Assembly: GCA_009760885.1 (NCBI GenBank)
Contig: CM019707.1
Coordinates: 35,298,145-35,362,144 of the forward strand
DNA from: Achatina immaculata
Taxonomy: Eukaryota > Mollusca > Gastropoda > Stylommatophora > Achatinidae
Length of the DNA stretch: 64,000 nt
Direction: 5' to 3'
Under the pieces are notes generated by a model that had not been told where the DNA came from, did not search any database, and saw nothing but the letters and a program-made list of their open reading frames with translations. Positions 42,893 through 56,000 of the stretch are shown here, piece by piece (the first letter of the stretch is position 1; every line of letters begins with the position of its first letter). Both the position numbers and the translations under genes were made by a program.

Positions 42893-43434
42893 CATTCATT
42901 TGCATGTCCCTTGCGGAAATTTGCCTCCCAGACAGCACTCCTGTAGGCCTCTCGGTTGTGAGCAAGATGGCCTGCTGCTGATGCATCCATTTGCAGATTG
43001 TCAGTGATGTCTTGCAGCCATCTTCATTTTGGTCTTCCTCTTTTTCTTTTTCCCATTATGTATCCTTCCAATACGGTCTTCTCTAAATTATCATGACGTT
43101 TAATGTGTCCAAAATATTTAAGTTTTCTCTCTTTAATCCTCTTTACTAGCCAGCCTTCTTCAATATTAAGCCCTTGTAGTATAGATATATTTGTTCTTTT
43201 TTTGTGTCCATGATATTTGGAGAACTCTTCTGTAGCATTTACATTCAAAGGCATTTATATGTTTCTCAGCTGTTTTGTTAAGTGTCCAGGTCTCACAGGC
43301 ATATGTTGCGATAGGAAAGATGCATGCCCTTAAAAATCTTATTTTTGTAGTTCTGTCTGCTCCTCTCCACAGATTCTTTATTTGTTTTACTTTCTGAAGA
43401 GCGATAGATGTCCTCCTTTTAATTTCCCTCATTG
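42893..43434 (-). pseudogene. 5'-truncated LINE of the (ATTC)n-tailed family
   Basis: Closely matches 29678-30240, from GCATGTCCCTTGCGGAA to the TAATTTCCCTCATTG point. On the - strand it encodes REIKRRTSIALQKVKQ and TYACETWTLNKTAE. Broken by frameshifts. No target-site duplication was found, and sequence of a different kind adjoins at 43435. Confidence 0.88.
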
Positions 43435-43785
43435 TTAGCGGGGTAGGGATATCCCCTATCAAAGAAGTAAGACGCCTCCTTACCTCCGTCAGTCTACAGG
43501 ACACCCTTGGGCAAGATGGAGTACCAATATAGCCCCCTGATCAGGGTGACATGAAGCCATGGAAGCGGGTGGTGGATGGAATGGGAGAGCAGCCGACAGA
43601 TAATGTTGGTTATGGTCACCATTCTATGATGTTAGGCAGATGATCTCAATGTAGGGACAATGGCTACGATCAATGACTAGTACAGTCACTGCCCGGAAGG
43701 AAAGCAATGGTAAACTATCTTCTGGAAATATACCAAGAAACCCAAACAGCAATCATAGTCTCAACAAAACATTATATATAGTTTG
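43435..43785 (+). other. Possible LINE 5' fragment next to the truncated LINE
   Basis: Contains GATCAGGGTGACATGAAGCC and GGAAGGAAAGCAATGGTAAAC, resembling 5' regions of some non-LTR elements. It abuts the truncated end of the opposite-strand LINE, as expected from a twin-priming inversion. Evidence is weak. Confidence 0.35.
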
Positions 43786-44744
43786 TAGCAGGTTTTTGCA
43801 ACTTTCTGGAGTGGGTATATGAAATAAGTTTCTTAAAAGCTCCACCATCTTGAAGTCAGTTTTTATCCCATTATCCACGCTGAAGTGACGTATGAAGCTG
43901 TTTCTAGGACATTAGATAAGGTCTTGACCTGACTTGATAACTTCATTATTTCAAGGACACTCCACATCATTTAGATAAACAAAAGATGACAAAGTCAGTT
44001 TGTATGAACCAGCACAAGTAATAAACCACAAATTTAAACAGTGAAGTGACCAGATTAGAGAAATGTCTGAAAAAAATTTCATTTTTGTTAATGTGTTCAA
44101 TAAAGGCTTTGTTGTGGATGAAAATCGTATGAAGTTAACAAATTCGCAGCTGTTACTCTGTAACATGCATTATCGATTACTGTGGGCCTGTGTATCTTCT
44201 GTGAATGATGAATATTGGCTTTTCTTTTTTTTTTAAGACACGTGCATAAATAATCATGTCAATCACAATCACATCTGCGCGTGCCTGGACATTTTTGGGT
44301 TTAGTCGGTTTCCTTGCTAGATGTTTAATATCTTATGTGAAGGTGACCTGCAAGGGTGAGTGTTACTTCAGAAGCTTCCTACAGCAAGCACTTATTACCA
44401 CATAAAGAATGTTAAAGATAGCACACTTCAGTAGAAGACTTCACATACCATGAAAGATGTCAGAAAAAAAGACAGTGATGCCGAATTAGGTAATCGCTAT
44501 GACCTCTTACTTAGATCGCTCTTTATGAGAGAAAAAAGTGTACATGTGGTTGATGTGCCAGGTACATTCTACAGTTTGTGTTGTGTCTTAGTGCAGGAGA
44601 AATGAAGTGCATGAATGTCTTAAACTGTATACTCTGAATCCACTCTTGTCAGTGCTAATATAACCTCAGACAAAAGAACAGGGAGGAGTGACAAAAAATT
44701 GAAATGTGCTTATGTACAACAACAAAATGTTGTCCTCGGAGAAG
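43786..44744. other. Unassigned intergenic sequence
   Basis: Nothing recognised. Confidence 0.4.
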
Positions 44745-45235
44745 TTTGGCTCTGATGAATATCCGCCTTGCTGTGTCATTGCTTTCACCTCCAGTGAATC
44801 TCTGGCTTGCTGTGTCATTGCTTTCACCTCCAGTGAATGTCTGGCTTTCTGTGTCACTGCTTTCACCACCAGTGAATGTCTGGCTTTCTGTGTTATTGCT
44901 TTCACCTCCAGTGAATCTATGGCTTTCTGTGTCACTGCTTTCACCACCAGTGAATGTCTGGCTTTCTGTGTTATTGCTTTCACCTCCAGTGAATCTCTGG
45001 CTTTCTGTGTCACTGCTTTCACCACCAGTGAATCTATGGCTTTCTGTGTTATTGCTTTCACCTCCAGTGAATCTATGGCTTTCTGTGTCATTGCTTTCAC
45101 CTCCAGTGAATCTATGGCTTTCTGTGTCATTGCTTTCACCTCCAGTGAATCTATGGCTTTCTGTGTTATTGCTTTCACCTCCAGTGAATCTATGGCTTTC
45201 TGTGTCATTGCTTTCACCTCCAGTGAATCTGTCTA
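44745..45235. repeat. Minisatellite, 39-bp unit
   Basis: Twelve copies of TGTGTCATTGCTTTCACCTC plus CAGTGAATCTATGGCTTTC. GTGTCACTGCTTTCACCACC copies alternate with the main type. Three or more frames stay open through the array because 39 is a multiple of three. Confidence 0.92.
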
Positions 45236-45961
45236 ACTCTTATGTTCCATTTTTTAATTAATTCAGTTTTTAAAAAAAAAAAGGTATTAAGAGACTGGCA
45301 ACATTATCACAAGGATAAAAAAAAAGTAAAGTAAAGATAGTCCCATAGCAAATGCCGTAGGGGGTGAAGCGTTAGAGACCTCATTATGCTGGGTCATCAG
45401 CGTATGAGGTAGGGTGACAAGGATAAAGCAAAGACCAAATACTGTAGTGTAATGACTGAAACTGATTATTTTCACAGTTTAATGCCAGAAATTTTGATTA
45501 CTCCCCCTGATATTCCAGAAACCTCTGCTTATCTTTTGCACGTTTTTAGAAAACTTATTTTACCAAAATTGTTTCATCAGCTGCTGCAGTCCTTATCATG
45601 ATTACATATTGCCCCATTTTCACATCTGTGTTTTTTTCATACCCTTAAAGTTGCACTGAAAATAGCACATAGAATCATGATTACTGTGACCTACAAACTG
45701 CATTCAGTTTCTGCCATATGTTGTTTTCTCATATTTCATTACTGCGCATAAATGAAGATCCATTTGAATTCAGCACAATTCTGAACCAGGCATGGTACCA
45801 TATGGCAGTTTCTTGCGGGTAGTATTATGGACCACATGATACATCCTTCAACAGGCAAACACATAGGAGTATTAACAAGCTTTTGTTTGGATGTTGTGCT
45901 AACAAGGTCCACTTGATTTTTTTTTTTTATGTTCAAATTCCAAATACTTTGTCACTTTCAG
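45236..45961. other. Unassigned sequence upstream of a possible terminal exon
   Basis: Nothing recognised except an A run at 45271-45282 and a T run at 45918-45929. Confidence 0.4.
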
Positions 45962-46106
45962 TATTGGTGTTGTTGATGGATCCCTCTGCAGCAGTGAGAT
46001 TGAATATTGTAGCATGGACATGAAGCTGGATGGGGAGCAGGTTGTGGTACATTTGCCGTATTCCAAAGTAGATCCAAGAAAACTTCAGCACATCAGGCTC
46101 TCATAA
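45962..46106 (+). CDS. Possible terminal exon of an unidentified gene
   Basis: The acceptor AATACTTTGTCACTTTCAG ends at 45961. One base completes a split codon, then 47 codons run to TAA at 46104-46106. The frame contains IEYCSMDMKLDGEQVV and ends KLQHIRLS. Base composition is richer in GC than the flanks and the residue mix is protein-like. I do not know the family. An upstream partner exon was not established. A chance open frame behind a good acceptor remains possible. Confidence 0.4.
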
Positions 46107-46189
46107 TGAGCAAGACTGAAGGACAGAAACTTTCTAGAGCCCCATGAAGATGTGGAGTACAACTTGGCCAGTTCTAGCTTACTGTAAAC

Positions 46190-46410
46190 TTTCTCATTGG
46201 CTTTTATTAGATGAACTCTTGCTCATTGGCCTTGATAAAACAAACTCTAGTTCTCTGTCCAAGGTAAACTCTAGCTCTCTAGTCCAGATAAAGTAAACTC
46301 TAGCTCTCTGGACCAGATAAAGTAAACTCTAGCTATTTGGCCCAGATGACATAAATTCTAGCTCACTGGCCTAGATAAAACTGGACTTGACAAATAAACT
46401 CTAGCTCGCT
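46190..46410. repeat. Minisatellite, about 30-bp unit
   Basis: Seven imperfect copies of GATAAAGTAAACTCTAGCTC plus TCTGGCCCA. Confidence 0.8.
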
Positions 46411-46569
46411 GTTGTAGGAGACAAGTAGGTTTATTGCACTGAGTGTGATGGTTGATATATGATTGGCTGTGGAAAGCTGATTGTGTTAGTCTGAGAAGAT
46501 AACAAAGTTTTTGGGTGTGTTGCACTGCTTTTGTATTTGGTGGTGATGGATGTCAGGACTGCTAATATA

Positions 46570-46835
46570 GCATCATAATTGGTGCATAAGACAGGGCCCT
46601 AGCAGACTAAGTTAAACATAAGACAGGGCCCACAGACCAAGTTAAACACCATAAGACAGGGCCCAGCAGATTAAGTTAAACATAAGACAGGGCCCTAGTG
46701 AGCTGAGTAAAATAAATACAAGACAGGGCCCTAGTGAGCTGAGTAAAATAAACACAAGACAGGGCCCTAGTGAGCTAAGTAAAATAAACACAAGACAGGG
46801 CCCTAGTGAGCTAAGTAAAGAAAACACCAGGGCCA
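46570..46835. repeat. Minisatellite, about 37-bp unit
   Basis: Six or seven copies of ACAAGACAGGGCCCTAGTGA plus GCTGAGTAAAATAA; the first two lack part of the unit. Confidence 0.88.
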
Positions 46836-49800
46836 TATTGGACTGAGTCACTTATCAGAAATACTTTTCAACATGTAGTACAAGTCTGAATGAAAATTGT
46901 CAACCAAACACTAATAATTCTACGATTCATGCATGCAAAAACTAATTCAAAAGTCAGAAATCAAATTCATTTTCCTGTAATTTATTGCAAAGTCAACAGC
47001 CAACAAGTACAGCCACATTCTTGTATTCCATGCCATTTTTCTGGAAACGACAATGACGTACTTTTGTTTTCAGGTATACCAAGTAGTATATAATATTTGT
47101 GGAAAGTAACAAACTAAATCTTTTCCTTGCACGGAAAGCTGTTAATCACAGACAGAAAAAAATCATCAACCAACTGAACGAGCAAATCATCCTTGTACAG
47201 AATGTAATTATCAATTAAGAACTAAACAAAAAAATGTTTGAACAGGCTTGCAGAAAAAAGTCTTTTCCTTACATACACACACAGACAAAACCAAGCAAAC
47301 AACAAAACGCCAACTTTCCCTTGATACAGGCACAGAATGTTGATTATCTGAGCTAGCAGCCATGTAAACTCACTAGATGCTCATCAAAAAACATTACAGT
47401 ATTAGTTTATTTATCTAGGACAATCTTTGACCTTCTTCCACTATGTCACTATGACTTCTACAATAATAATACAACCAAGATTCATCCTTGGGCTGGGGGG
47501 GGGGGAGGGTCTTTGTGCTCTGACATTTTCATTATCCTACTTTCACAAAATGGAAATAAGGCATTAATCTCATCATGGCCCACACAGTAAGCCATATTTT
47601 CTAAGCATCATTCTATCCGCCAGATAAATGAAGTCCATGCAATGAGTTTGTCATATAAGCAAAACAAGGGAATCTCATGGCTGTCAAACATGAACAATGA
47701 GCACTGGAAGCCAGTTTAACTTTCCATTTCTAACATCTGTCCCAACAGATAAATAATGATATTCTCAGATGTTCAAGTGAAAGAACTCTGACAATTTTCC
47801 AGACTTTTACCAGTGTAAAAATTTGGATTCAGAAAACCAAAAATTCACATTCAAAATTGTGTGCACTAAAAACAAAAAAAAGAAGCAAATCTCTGAATGT
47901 TTTTCTTGAATAACAGGGTCAAGGACATAGATATTTTCAATGTATCTCATAATAAATGGTAAACATTACGCTTGCTAACATCTGAAAGAAATGAAAATGA
48001 GATCTGCATTTTAATATTGAAACATTTTCAGTTTGTTCTTAAGGAAGTCTAACAGATGTCTGGTTACATTTATGAGAAATAGCTGCAGAATCGTACAGAA
48101 GATCTGAAAAGTATTTCCACTACAGCTTGATCATCTTTGTATTGTGTGATTTTCTTTGTAATGAATGACATCACAAAGCATATTTCACTGACAGATGGTC
48201 CTGCTGATGGATTTCATTTTATGATTCAAAAATACTTTTTTTTAAAAATGTCTTCCATATATGGGCACAAAAATGTGTCATCTCGTGTTTTTCTTGGTAC
48301 AGATAATCTGGTATCACTCTGTGACAGTTTGGTGGTAATGAAATGACTAGAGCAGTTGCTTCACCAAAAATTGTGAAGTGTGTGACTGGAACATGAACTA
48401 TGAGATAATGGATGGCTAGTCTCAAAAATGCGGTGTTCACATGACATATGATAATTTATTCAAATGCCATGTATATACACTTCTGGCTATTTATACAGCT
48501 TACAGATGACAGGTAGACTGGATTTCTGAATACATGAATATCTTTAAATCAGTATTCTCATTACTTGATATTTTCAGCAAACCTTCAGTGCACAATGAAA
48601 CATGATATTATTGTACTAACATCTCAGACACAATTATTACAATGAAACCACGTCCTGCACAAGTTCCCCTTCTTTCTGATAATAAAAACAGTACAGAAAT
48701 GATCTCTCTCGATTTTCTTTGTCTTTCACAAGCTTCTTACAGAACATGGAGATAGAAAATATGAAGTCTGTCAATCTTGAAAGTGTCTGTACAAAGTGCT
48801 ATCTGATTTGAAGTTAATTTCTTGGGCAAGAAACTCCTGTGCTGTCAGTTGTAAACAAGACTTACATCACCTCTTTACATACTGTATGAGACTCGGAGAG
48901 GACACAGAATGATCTGCATGAGAAGAGGTCAGGCTTGTACAATCTACTATCAATATTTTCTGTACCAGAAGGAAGTTTAACCACTTTTACACAAGGGAAA
49001 AAAAAAAAAGGTAACCCAAAACTCTTAATTAACTCCTTGTAGAAAATAAAAATATCAACTTTAGAAAAAAAAAAAACTTAAATAAAAACTGAAGAAAACA
49101 AAACTGATGCCTGGAACATTTCAATTTAAAAACTATAAAATATAGCACATCAAGTATGGCATGAATAATTTGGATTATAATTATATGCAAAATTAAATAT
49201 GCATGAAACCAACACAACAAAGATATGATAATGTTAAAACTAGAGCAAAAGTGGAACAGCTTTCTGTGACATGCTGCTGGTGCCTTGTTGTGGCCAGGCA
49301 GCTTGTGTACCCTGAATGCCCTCGGAGCTATACCAGTGCAGATTCAGCTTTATTAACAAGCAGATGCTTCTGGAATATAAGTTGAGCAGGTTCCTGGTGC
49401 TTAAAAACGGCTACATTCAGGAACAGGGGATGCTGGAACCACATGGTTTGAACTAAAAATTCAGCTACGCTTAGCATTCCCTTTCTCCACGATCACCCTT
49501 CTCTATCAAGTTCTACTCTTTCCTCACCTGTAAGTTATATTCCATAAATCTCTCGCAGAAATAAATTAGACATGCTCTAATCCAACCACATCCTTCTATC
49601 ACCCTTTTCTCAGCTAGATTACCACTGTTTCTCTCTCCTTTCCACTTTCTTTACCTCCTCTTTGCTACCACTCTATCCCAAGTCTTCGTTTACATGTTCA
49701 CAATACTGCCACATGCACTCCTGGACATAGCTTCTTACAAGCCACAGATATGTGCTTCATTTTTCTTTTTCTTTTTTTCATTCCTATTTGTTGTATAGCA

Positions 49801-49983
49801 TTCACATGAATTTATATTTTATCTTCTTTCCCTATTTCTTTGTCTTGCATGTGTCTGTATGATTAACTGTGTGCTCATTAATTATTAAAGCTGTTCCTAC
49901 TTTTGTTTTAAACAGTTTTAACATTTAGCACATCTAGCGTTCTGATTACAGAATCTGATGATATTTGCCCAAGTGACGGAGGC
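46836..49983 (-). other. PCCA 3' flank, probable 3' UTR and intergenic DNA
   Basis: AT-rich, about 3.1 kb. No exon seen on either strand. 49799-49905 is a decayed copy of the terminal repeat of the Penelope-like element at 56290-57260 (CATTCACATGAATT, then TTATTAAAGCTGTTCCTAC). Confidence 0.5.
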
Positions 49984-50052
49984 TCACTCCAGCTCAACAA
50001 TGATGTCTCCTTCGTTGACAGTGTCTCCTTCGTTGTAGTTCACTTTCTTAAT
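49984..50052 (-). CDS. PCCA: PCCA last coding exon
   Basis: Acceptor CTTGTTCACAG precedes 22 codons and TGA (49984-49986). Encodes the final strands of the biotinyl domain, NEGDTVNEGDIIVELE. Confidence 0.93.
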   Translation of the reverse strand: MKKVNYNEGDTVNEGDIIVELE

Positions 50053-53000
50053 CTGTGAACAAGATGAGGAAATTACCCTCAGAATTGAAGCATTTTTTTC
50101 CTACGCCTGCCAGAACCTACTATTACAAGAAAAGATGGCGTGATGGAGGTTTGATGCCAGTAGCATAGACATAACTGTACTTATATTTGTCTGGAGCAAT
50201 CCTGCTTTTCCTTGGCAGATGGTAAGGGGCTAATTCATTCTCAATTCTGTCACAATCGGTTCCAGTGGAAAGACAGGGTCTATCTGTCAGAGTTACTGGT
50301 AATGCCAGAAGGTAGGTAAGAAAGAACTTTGGGAATGCCTCCTACCAGATTCTTTTCTGTCAGGGCTTACTCTAACTTGTCTGAGCCACCCTTGAGGTAG
50401 TGGATTAGCACTGACAAGTAGTATCATTTAGTATCACATGACACCAGCCTAACTTAATTAACCTGATTTGTTAAAAATGTCATAATGTAGTTAATAACTT
50501 TCATGATATCTGAGTTTATATTAAATAATTTTTAGCAACACAGGTACTAACTATTGCTATATTATGTGCTGTGCTAGAAATGTTAGCAATCACATTTCTC
50601 CATCTTGTGTGGTCCTTGGTGTTTCTGATTAGTTTGGATCCTTCTTTACCCATGCCACTTGGTCAGTTCACTGAGATATTTTTCTCTTGGTCCTCCTCTC
50701 TTCCTTTACCTCTTAAATTTTCCAGTCATTACTAAGTCTTCTCATGACATGTCGAAAAAGTTTTGAATGTCAACTTCTTATCATTTTTAACTTGTTTTGT
50801 TGAAACTTGTTTTTCTGTCTGTCCAAGGTATTTGTTGCATCTTTGACCTTGCACAAAAAATGCAACAAATACCTTGGACAGACAGAAAAACAGGTTCCCT
50901 CTCTCTCTCTCTGTGTTTGGGGGGGGGGGGGGGAGAAATAAACATAGAAAGAACATCTGTTGAAGAAGTACACCAATTTGCACACCTCAGCAGCTACATA
51001 GACCAGGAAGATTGATGCTGCTTTTGCAATTAAAATTCCAACTTCCTTTCTGGTGTAAAACCAGAAAGGAAGTTGGAATTTTAATTGCAAAAGCAGCATC
51101 AATCTTCAAGAATCTTGAGAACATATGTCATTCAACACAAAAACCAAGTTAAGATTATTCATTTCAAATGTGATATCCACCCTCATTTATGCATGCGAAA
51201 GCTGGAAAACAACTAAAGGAATAGACAAGAAATTAGACTCTTTTGAAAACAAATGCCTAAGGAAAATACTCGACATCAAGTGAAACAAATTCAAGAACAA
51301 TGCGGAGATAGGACAGATGAACAAACAACAACCTGTCTCATGGGTGATCAGAAAAATAAGATGGGCATATGCTGGTCACATGATGAGAAGAAAGAATCAG
51401 AGAACACCAAAACAAGCTATCAAGTGGAACACAACAGGCCGAAGAAAAAGAGGTCGACCACGTGAAACTCTAAAGAGGACATTATTAAGAGAGGCCAGTT
51501 TAGTGGGCATAACATCCCTTGATGAGGGTGAAACAGGACAACTTGGAAAACTACCATCCAAGCCCTATGTGATGTTTACTTTCATGGGAAGGATGTAAGA
51601 AGAAGATATATATATATTCTTTCTCTCATGCAGCTGTTAGTGACAAACTGACAAACCTTTCCACTTTTGGCACTCACTAAACTGTTTTGCATTTTCATGG
51701 CTTCCAGTACACAAACCTCCTGATTCTCAGCTACCTGAAGACAGTAAGAAAATATGTCACACACAAGATCAAGGAAACATTTTCTATCTGAAAATAGTAA
51801 GAAAACAAGTTACACAGAAAAACAAGACAAAATGCTTCTATCTGAAAACAGTGAGAAAATATATGACATACAAAATCATAACAGGATTCTTAATGAAAGA
51901 AATAAACTGCCTTTGTAATTACAAATAACTTCTTAATTAGTCTCAGACTACTGATTACACACTTCACAATCCACTTTCCTGAAATGTCATGATTTTTACA
52001 AAACAATTCTTTTATTACTGTCTTTATTACTTTTTTAAAGGGTTTAACCATGAAACAATAAAATTTAAAAGCAGTGTTGACGATGATAAAAGATGCTATA
52101 TTTAACTCTTTCCGTGCTGGAGGAAGAAACACGGACATGTCGTGGTGTGCAGGAGTAAAAACACGGGTCTTGGTCTGTTAGGGGGTCTAGTTGTAAAATG
52201 GAATGGAAAACAGTATTTCCATGTAATTCCGTATACTTAATATGTTTCAAAGTATAGCTAAATGAATGAAAATTTCATAAATGCAGAGTTTTTTAGGAAA
52301 AAAAGAAGTAATGTGATGTTTTTAGACACTGATTGTGGCCAGCTCACCATCGGCTAGGTCTAGATTCGCGCTACTTACCCCTACTTACCATCTGAGATGT
52401 GCAGATCTACTTGTCGATCTCGTATTGTGACTCTGTATTGCATTCTCGCTGAACGAATGTCTGAACTAACCTCCTAACTACTTCTCCAGTCGTCTAAATA
52501 TGTCTAGATCTACTTAGAAAACATTCAAGAGCAGCGGGGTGGCCATAGGCTATGTCCGTACCCCTATCTACATCGTCAAAAATTGAAAAATTTCCATGCT
52601 TCGCATCCTTGTTCTCGCTCGCCATCGCTCGTAACTAGGCACGCATTCTCCATTTTGAAAGTGTCACCGGAATCGCAGACGAAATATGTACAATCTAAAT
52701 GTTACACCGCTTGTTTTAATGAAACAATGTCACTATATCGACCATACGGTAGCTTAGGGACACTTCCGGTGTCAATATATCGACCATACGCACTGAAAGA
52801 GTTGTCTTTGTACTGACCCACTGTGAATTTTCCTACAGTCCCATATAGTCCACAGCTCATATTCTGATATGATCCAATTCTGTAGGGAAAACTGAGAACT
52901 CTGATTCACCTAGCCCAGCACCACAGACACTTCACAGATGCCTACCCTAACATAAATGTGCCAGAACACTAATGACTGTCCTAGTTATTTGCTCAATCCA

Positions 53001-56000
53001 TGGGAAGACAGAACACTAATGACTGTCCTAGTTATTTGCTCATTCCATGGGAAGACAGAACACTAATGACTGTCCTAGTTATTTGCTCATTCCATGTGAA
53101 GACAGAACACTAATGACTGTCCTGGTTATTTGCTCATTCCATGCGAAGACAGAACACTAGTGACTGTCCTAGTTATTTGCTCATTCCATGGGAAGACAGA
53201 ACACTAGTGACTGTCCTAGTTATTTGCTCATTCCATGGACATTATGAAGATCTCTTCAATAAATAACACTACATAAGCAGCACACAACTTTTTCCTGATC
53301 CTTTCTTTATACCAAATGCTGCAGGGCTCTCAAATATCCTTGCAACCCTATTCCCCCCCCCCCCAAAAACAAAAAAGAAGGGAGGGTGGGTTTGCTAAAA
53401 TATAATGACTCTTATTAGTGTACAGCTTGCAGGTGTTCACTGGCTGTAATCTGACGAGGCTCGCTGTGTCCATGTTGAAGAAGCCGTTGAACAGAATCAG
53501 CAACCAGCAGAAAAATGCAGCACCTCGTAAGATCAAGCACATGCTCTAATGAGAAATCTCATGTGCAGAAAGGTATGCTCACAACGGCTGTATCTCAAGA
53601 TAATACAAAAGATGCTGGACAGTGATTACTGCAAGCTAAAAATAAATCTTCGTTCATTATGGATACTGTGAGAGGACTGTGTCATCAGCAAAGTCAAGCT
53701 CAGTTTTCTGGGTTCTTTAAAGCTGTGCTGTATTTGAAGTTTATAAGCAAGAGTACAATAATGTCTCCTGGACTGTTAAATGTGTGCTGCATTTGGAGCT
53801 TACAACTGAAGGTACAATAATGTTTCCTGGACTGTTAAGTTTGTGCTCTACCTGGAGCTTACAACTAAAAGTACAATAATGTTTCCTGGACTGTTAAGTT
53901 TGTGCTCTTACCTGGAGCTTACAACTAAAGGTACAAAAATGTTTCCTGGACTGTTAAGTTTGTGCTCTGCCTGTGTGCTGCACTTGGAGCTTACAACTAA
54001 AGGTACAATAATGTTTCCTGGACTGTTAAGTTTGTGCGCTACTTGGAGCTTACAACTAAAGGTACAATAATGTTTCCTGGACTGTTAAGTTTGTGCTGCA
54101 CTTGGAGCTTACAACTAAAGGTACAATAATGTTTCCTGGACTGTTAAGTTTGTGCTGCACTTGGAGCTTACAACTAAAGGTACAATAATGTTTCCTGGAC
54201 TGTTAAGTTTGTGCGCTACTTGGAGCTTACAACTAAAGGTACAATAATGTCATCTGAAAGCTGCTATGGAAGATTGTGAGGAGTTGAAAAAACTGAACTT
54301 CAGGTGGAGCAGCCATTAATTCAACATGACCTACTTCCGTTTCCAAGAAGAAAAAAAAAGAGACACATCTTTTCAAGATGGCTTGATGTCTCTTTGTAAG
54401 TTTAAAGTGCTTTACCATTGCTCCAGCAGCGGCACTGATGGACTTGAGCACACCAGGCATTGGCGCCAAAACTAGAGTACTTGTGTCCAACTCCTTCTTC
54501 TCATGCATGTACTGGTTTAACTCATAGGCCACGTCATCCAGTACTTTCAAATGGTACTAGATGTATGAAATTTCAAATATTAAACAAAAAGCACACAACA
54601 GTGCTATACACAAAATACACAGTTGCCAAATTAGTATTCATTTAAGTACAGGATGATATAAGGAAGAATGGAATATATTTCATTGAAAGAAAATTTTTAA
54701 AATACAAAAAAATTTTAAAAACCACATGAACAGCAGAAACAGAGAAACGAATAAGAAAGTAAAAAATTAAACTATTCTGACTTAATCATGTTACCTGAGA
54801 ATATACTGAAAATCACAGCTGAAAGTCACAGCTGAACGAAAAGTTGAAAGACATAAGAACTAGTAAGAAGAAAATGATGACATATGTCTTCCACCTTCCA
54901 CTATATAATCTTATTTACATAACCACTGTGGCAAAGTTATAAAAGATTCTCTCTCTCGCTCACTCACTCACTCACATACACACACATATAAAAAATGAAC
55001 AAATGTTCATGTGTATTAGAGACTTAATGAATGCATTATCTTGAAACTGAAAACTATCATCTAGAAAATATAAATTATAAGATCCCAAGCATACAATGAT
55101 AATATAAATGATAAGATACCAAGAGTACAATGATAATATAAATAAATTACAAAGAGTACACTGACAATATAAATGATAAGATACCAGTAGTACAAGATAA
55201 TATAATTGCTTGTATTAAATAATCTTAGTTTCTGAACTGAGCCCCAACTAAAGCAAAGCATCACACAGGTTTCTAAGACCAGCTTGTGTACAAACAACGA
55301 AGAGCTGACACCTACCACAGTACCGTAGAACCTGATGTCATAGTAACCACCTCCTAACTTTTTGGTCAACTGTAAAATGGAGAAAGTAATTCATTAGCAA
55401 AAAAATCTTTCCTAACAATTTAATGGCAAAATCTGCACCAAACAAGCTACGGATTCTGAAATAAAATAAAAATTTCTATATCATTAATTTTGTGGAAATT
55501 CTTTCCTTTGCTTTCACTTAATCACAAACATCAAAAGTTAAACTGAACTACATGAACCTGTATGTGAAGAACAAGTATTTACCTCCATAAACAGACGTAC
55601 ACATCATTTTGTTGAAAGAATTTAGTGTCTCTGTGAACTAGTGGCCAATAGTTTCGAGGTTTCTGCTGCATAGCCTAGTCAAGCTATGTGACCTTCATAA
55701 GAAAGTCAGATAACTCTTCAGCTAACTGAGATCTTTGTCAGCTCATGGCCACTTCCCCAGTATCCTTGAATACTGCACTTATTTCACTATCTATAAAAGA
55801 TCCTTAGATCTTTTACTATCTTTAAAAAGCTTTTACTATCTAAGGGATATAATCCAAGTCAAAGTTAGTAATTTGACCAAATGTTTAACGCCCTTGATTG
55901 ACGTAGTTATGGTTCGATTAAAGGTCAGTCTGAGAGCTTGGAAAAGTCTCGGGAAATAATGACATCTTTTGTCAAGTAGCCAAGGTTAGGGACCGAAAAG

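Noticed and set aside
44666..45261. Three overlapping frames of about 180 codons (VIAFTSSES, LLSPPVNLW, KAITQKAIDSLE)
   Set aside because: A 39-bp array gives all of them; no splice site, signal peptide or conserved domain supports any one.
53348..53542. Extra PCCA exon or small membrane protein on the - strand
   Set aside because: The flanking PCCA exons join in phase 0 without it, and the sequence does not resemble the BT or biotinyl domain.
54233..54550. 105-codon - strand frame as a complete small protein
   Set aside because: Only 54416-54556 is the PCCA exon; the remainder reads through the donor site GTAAAG into the intron.
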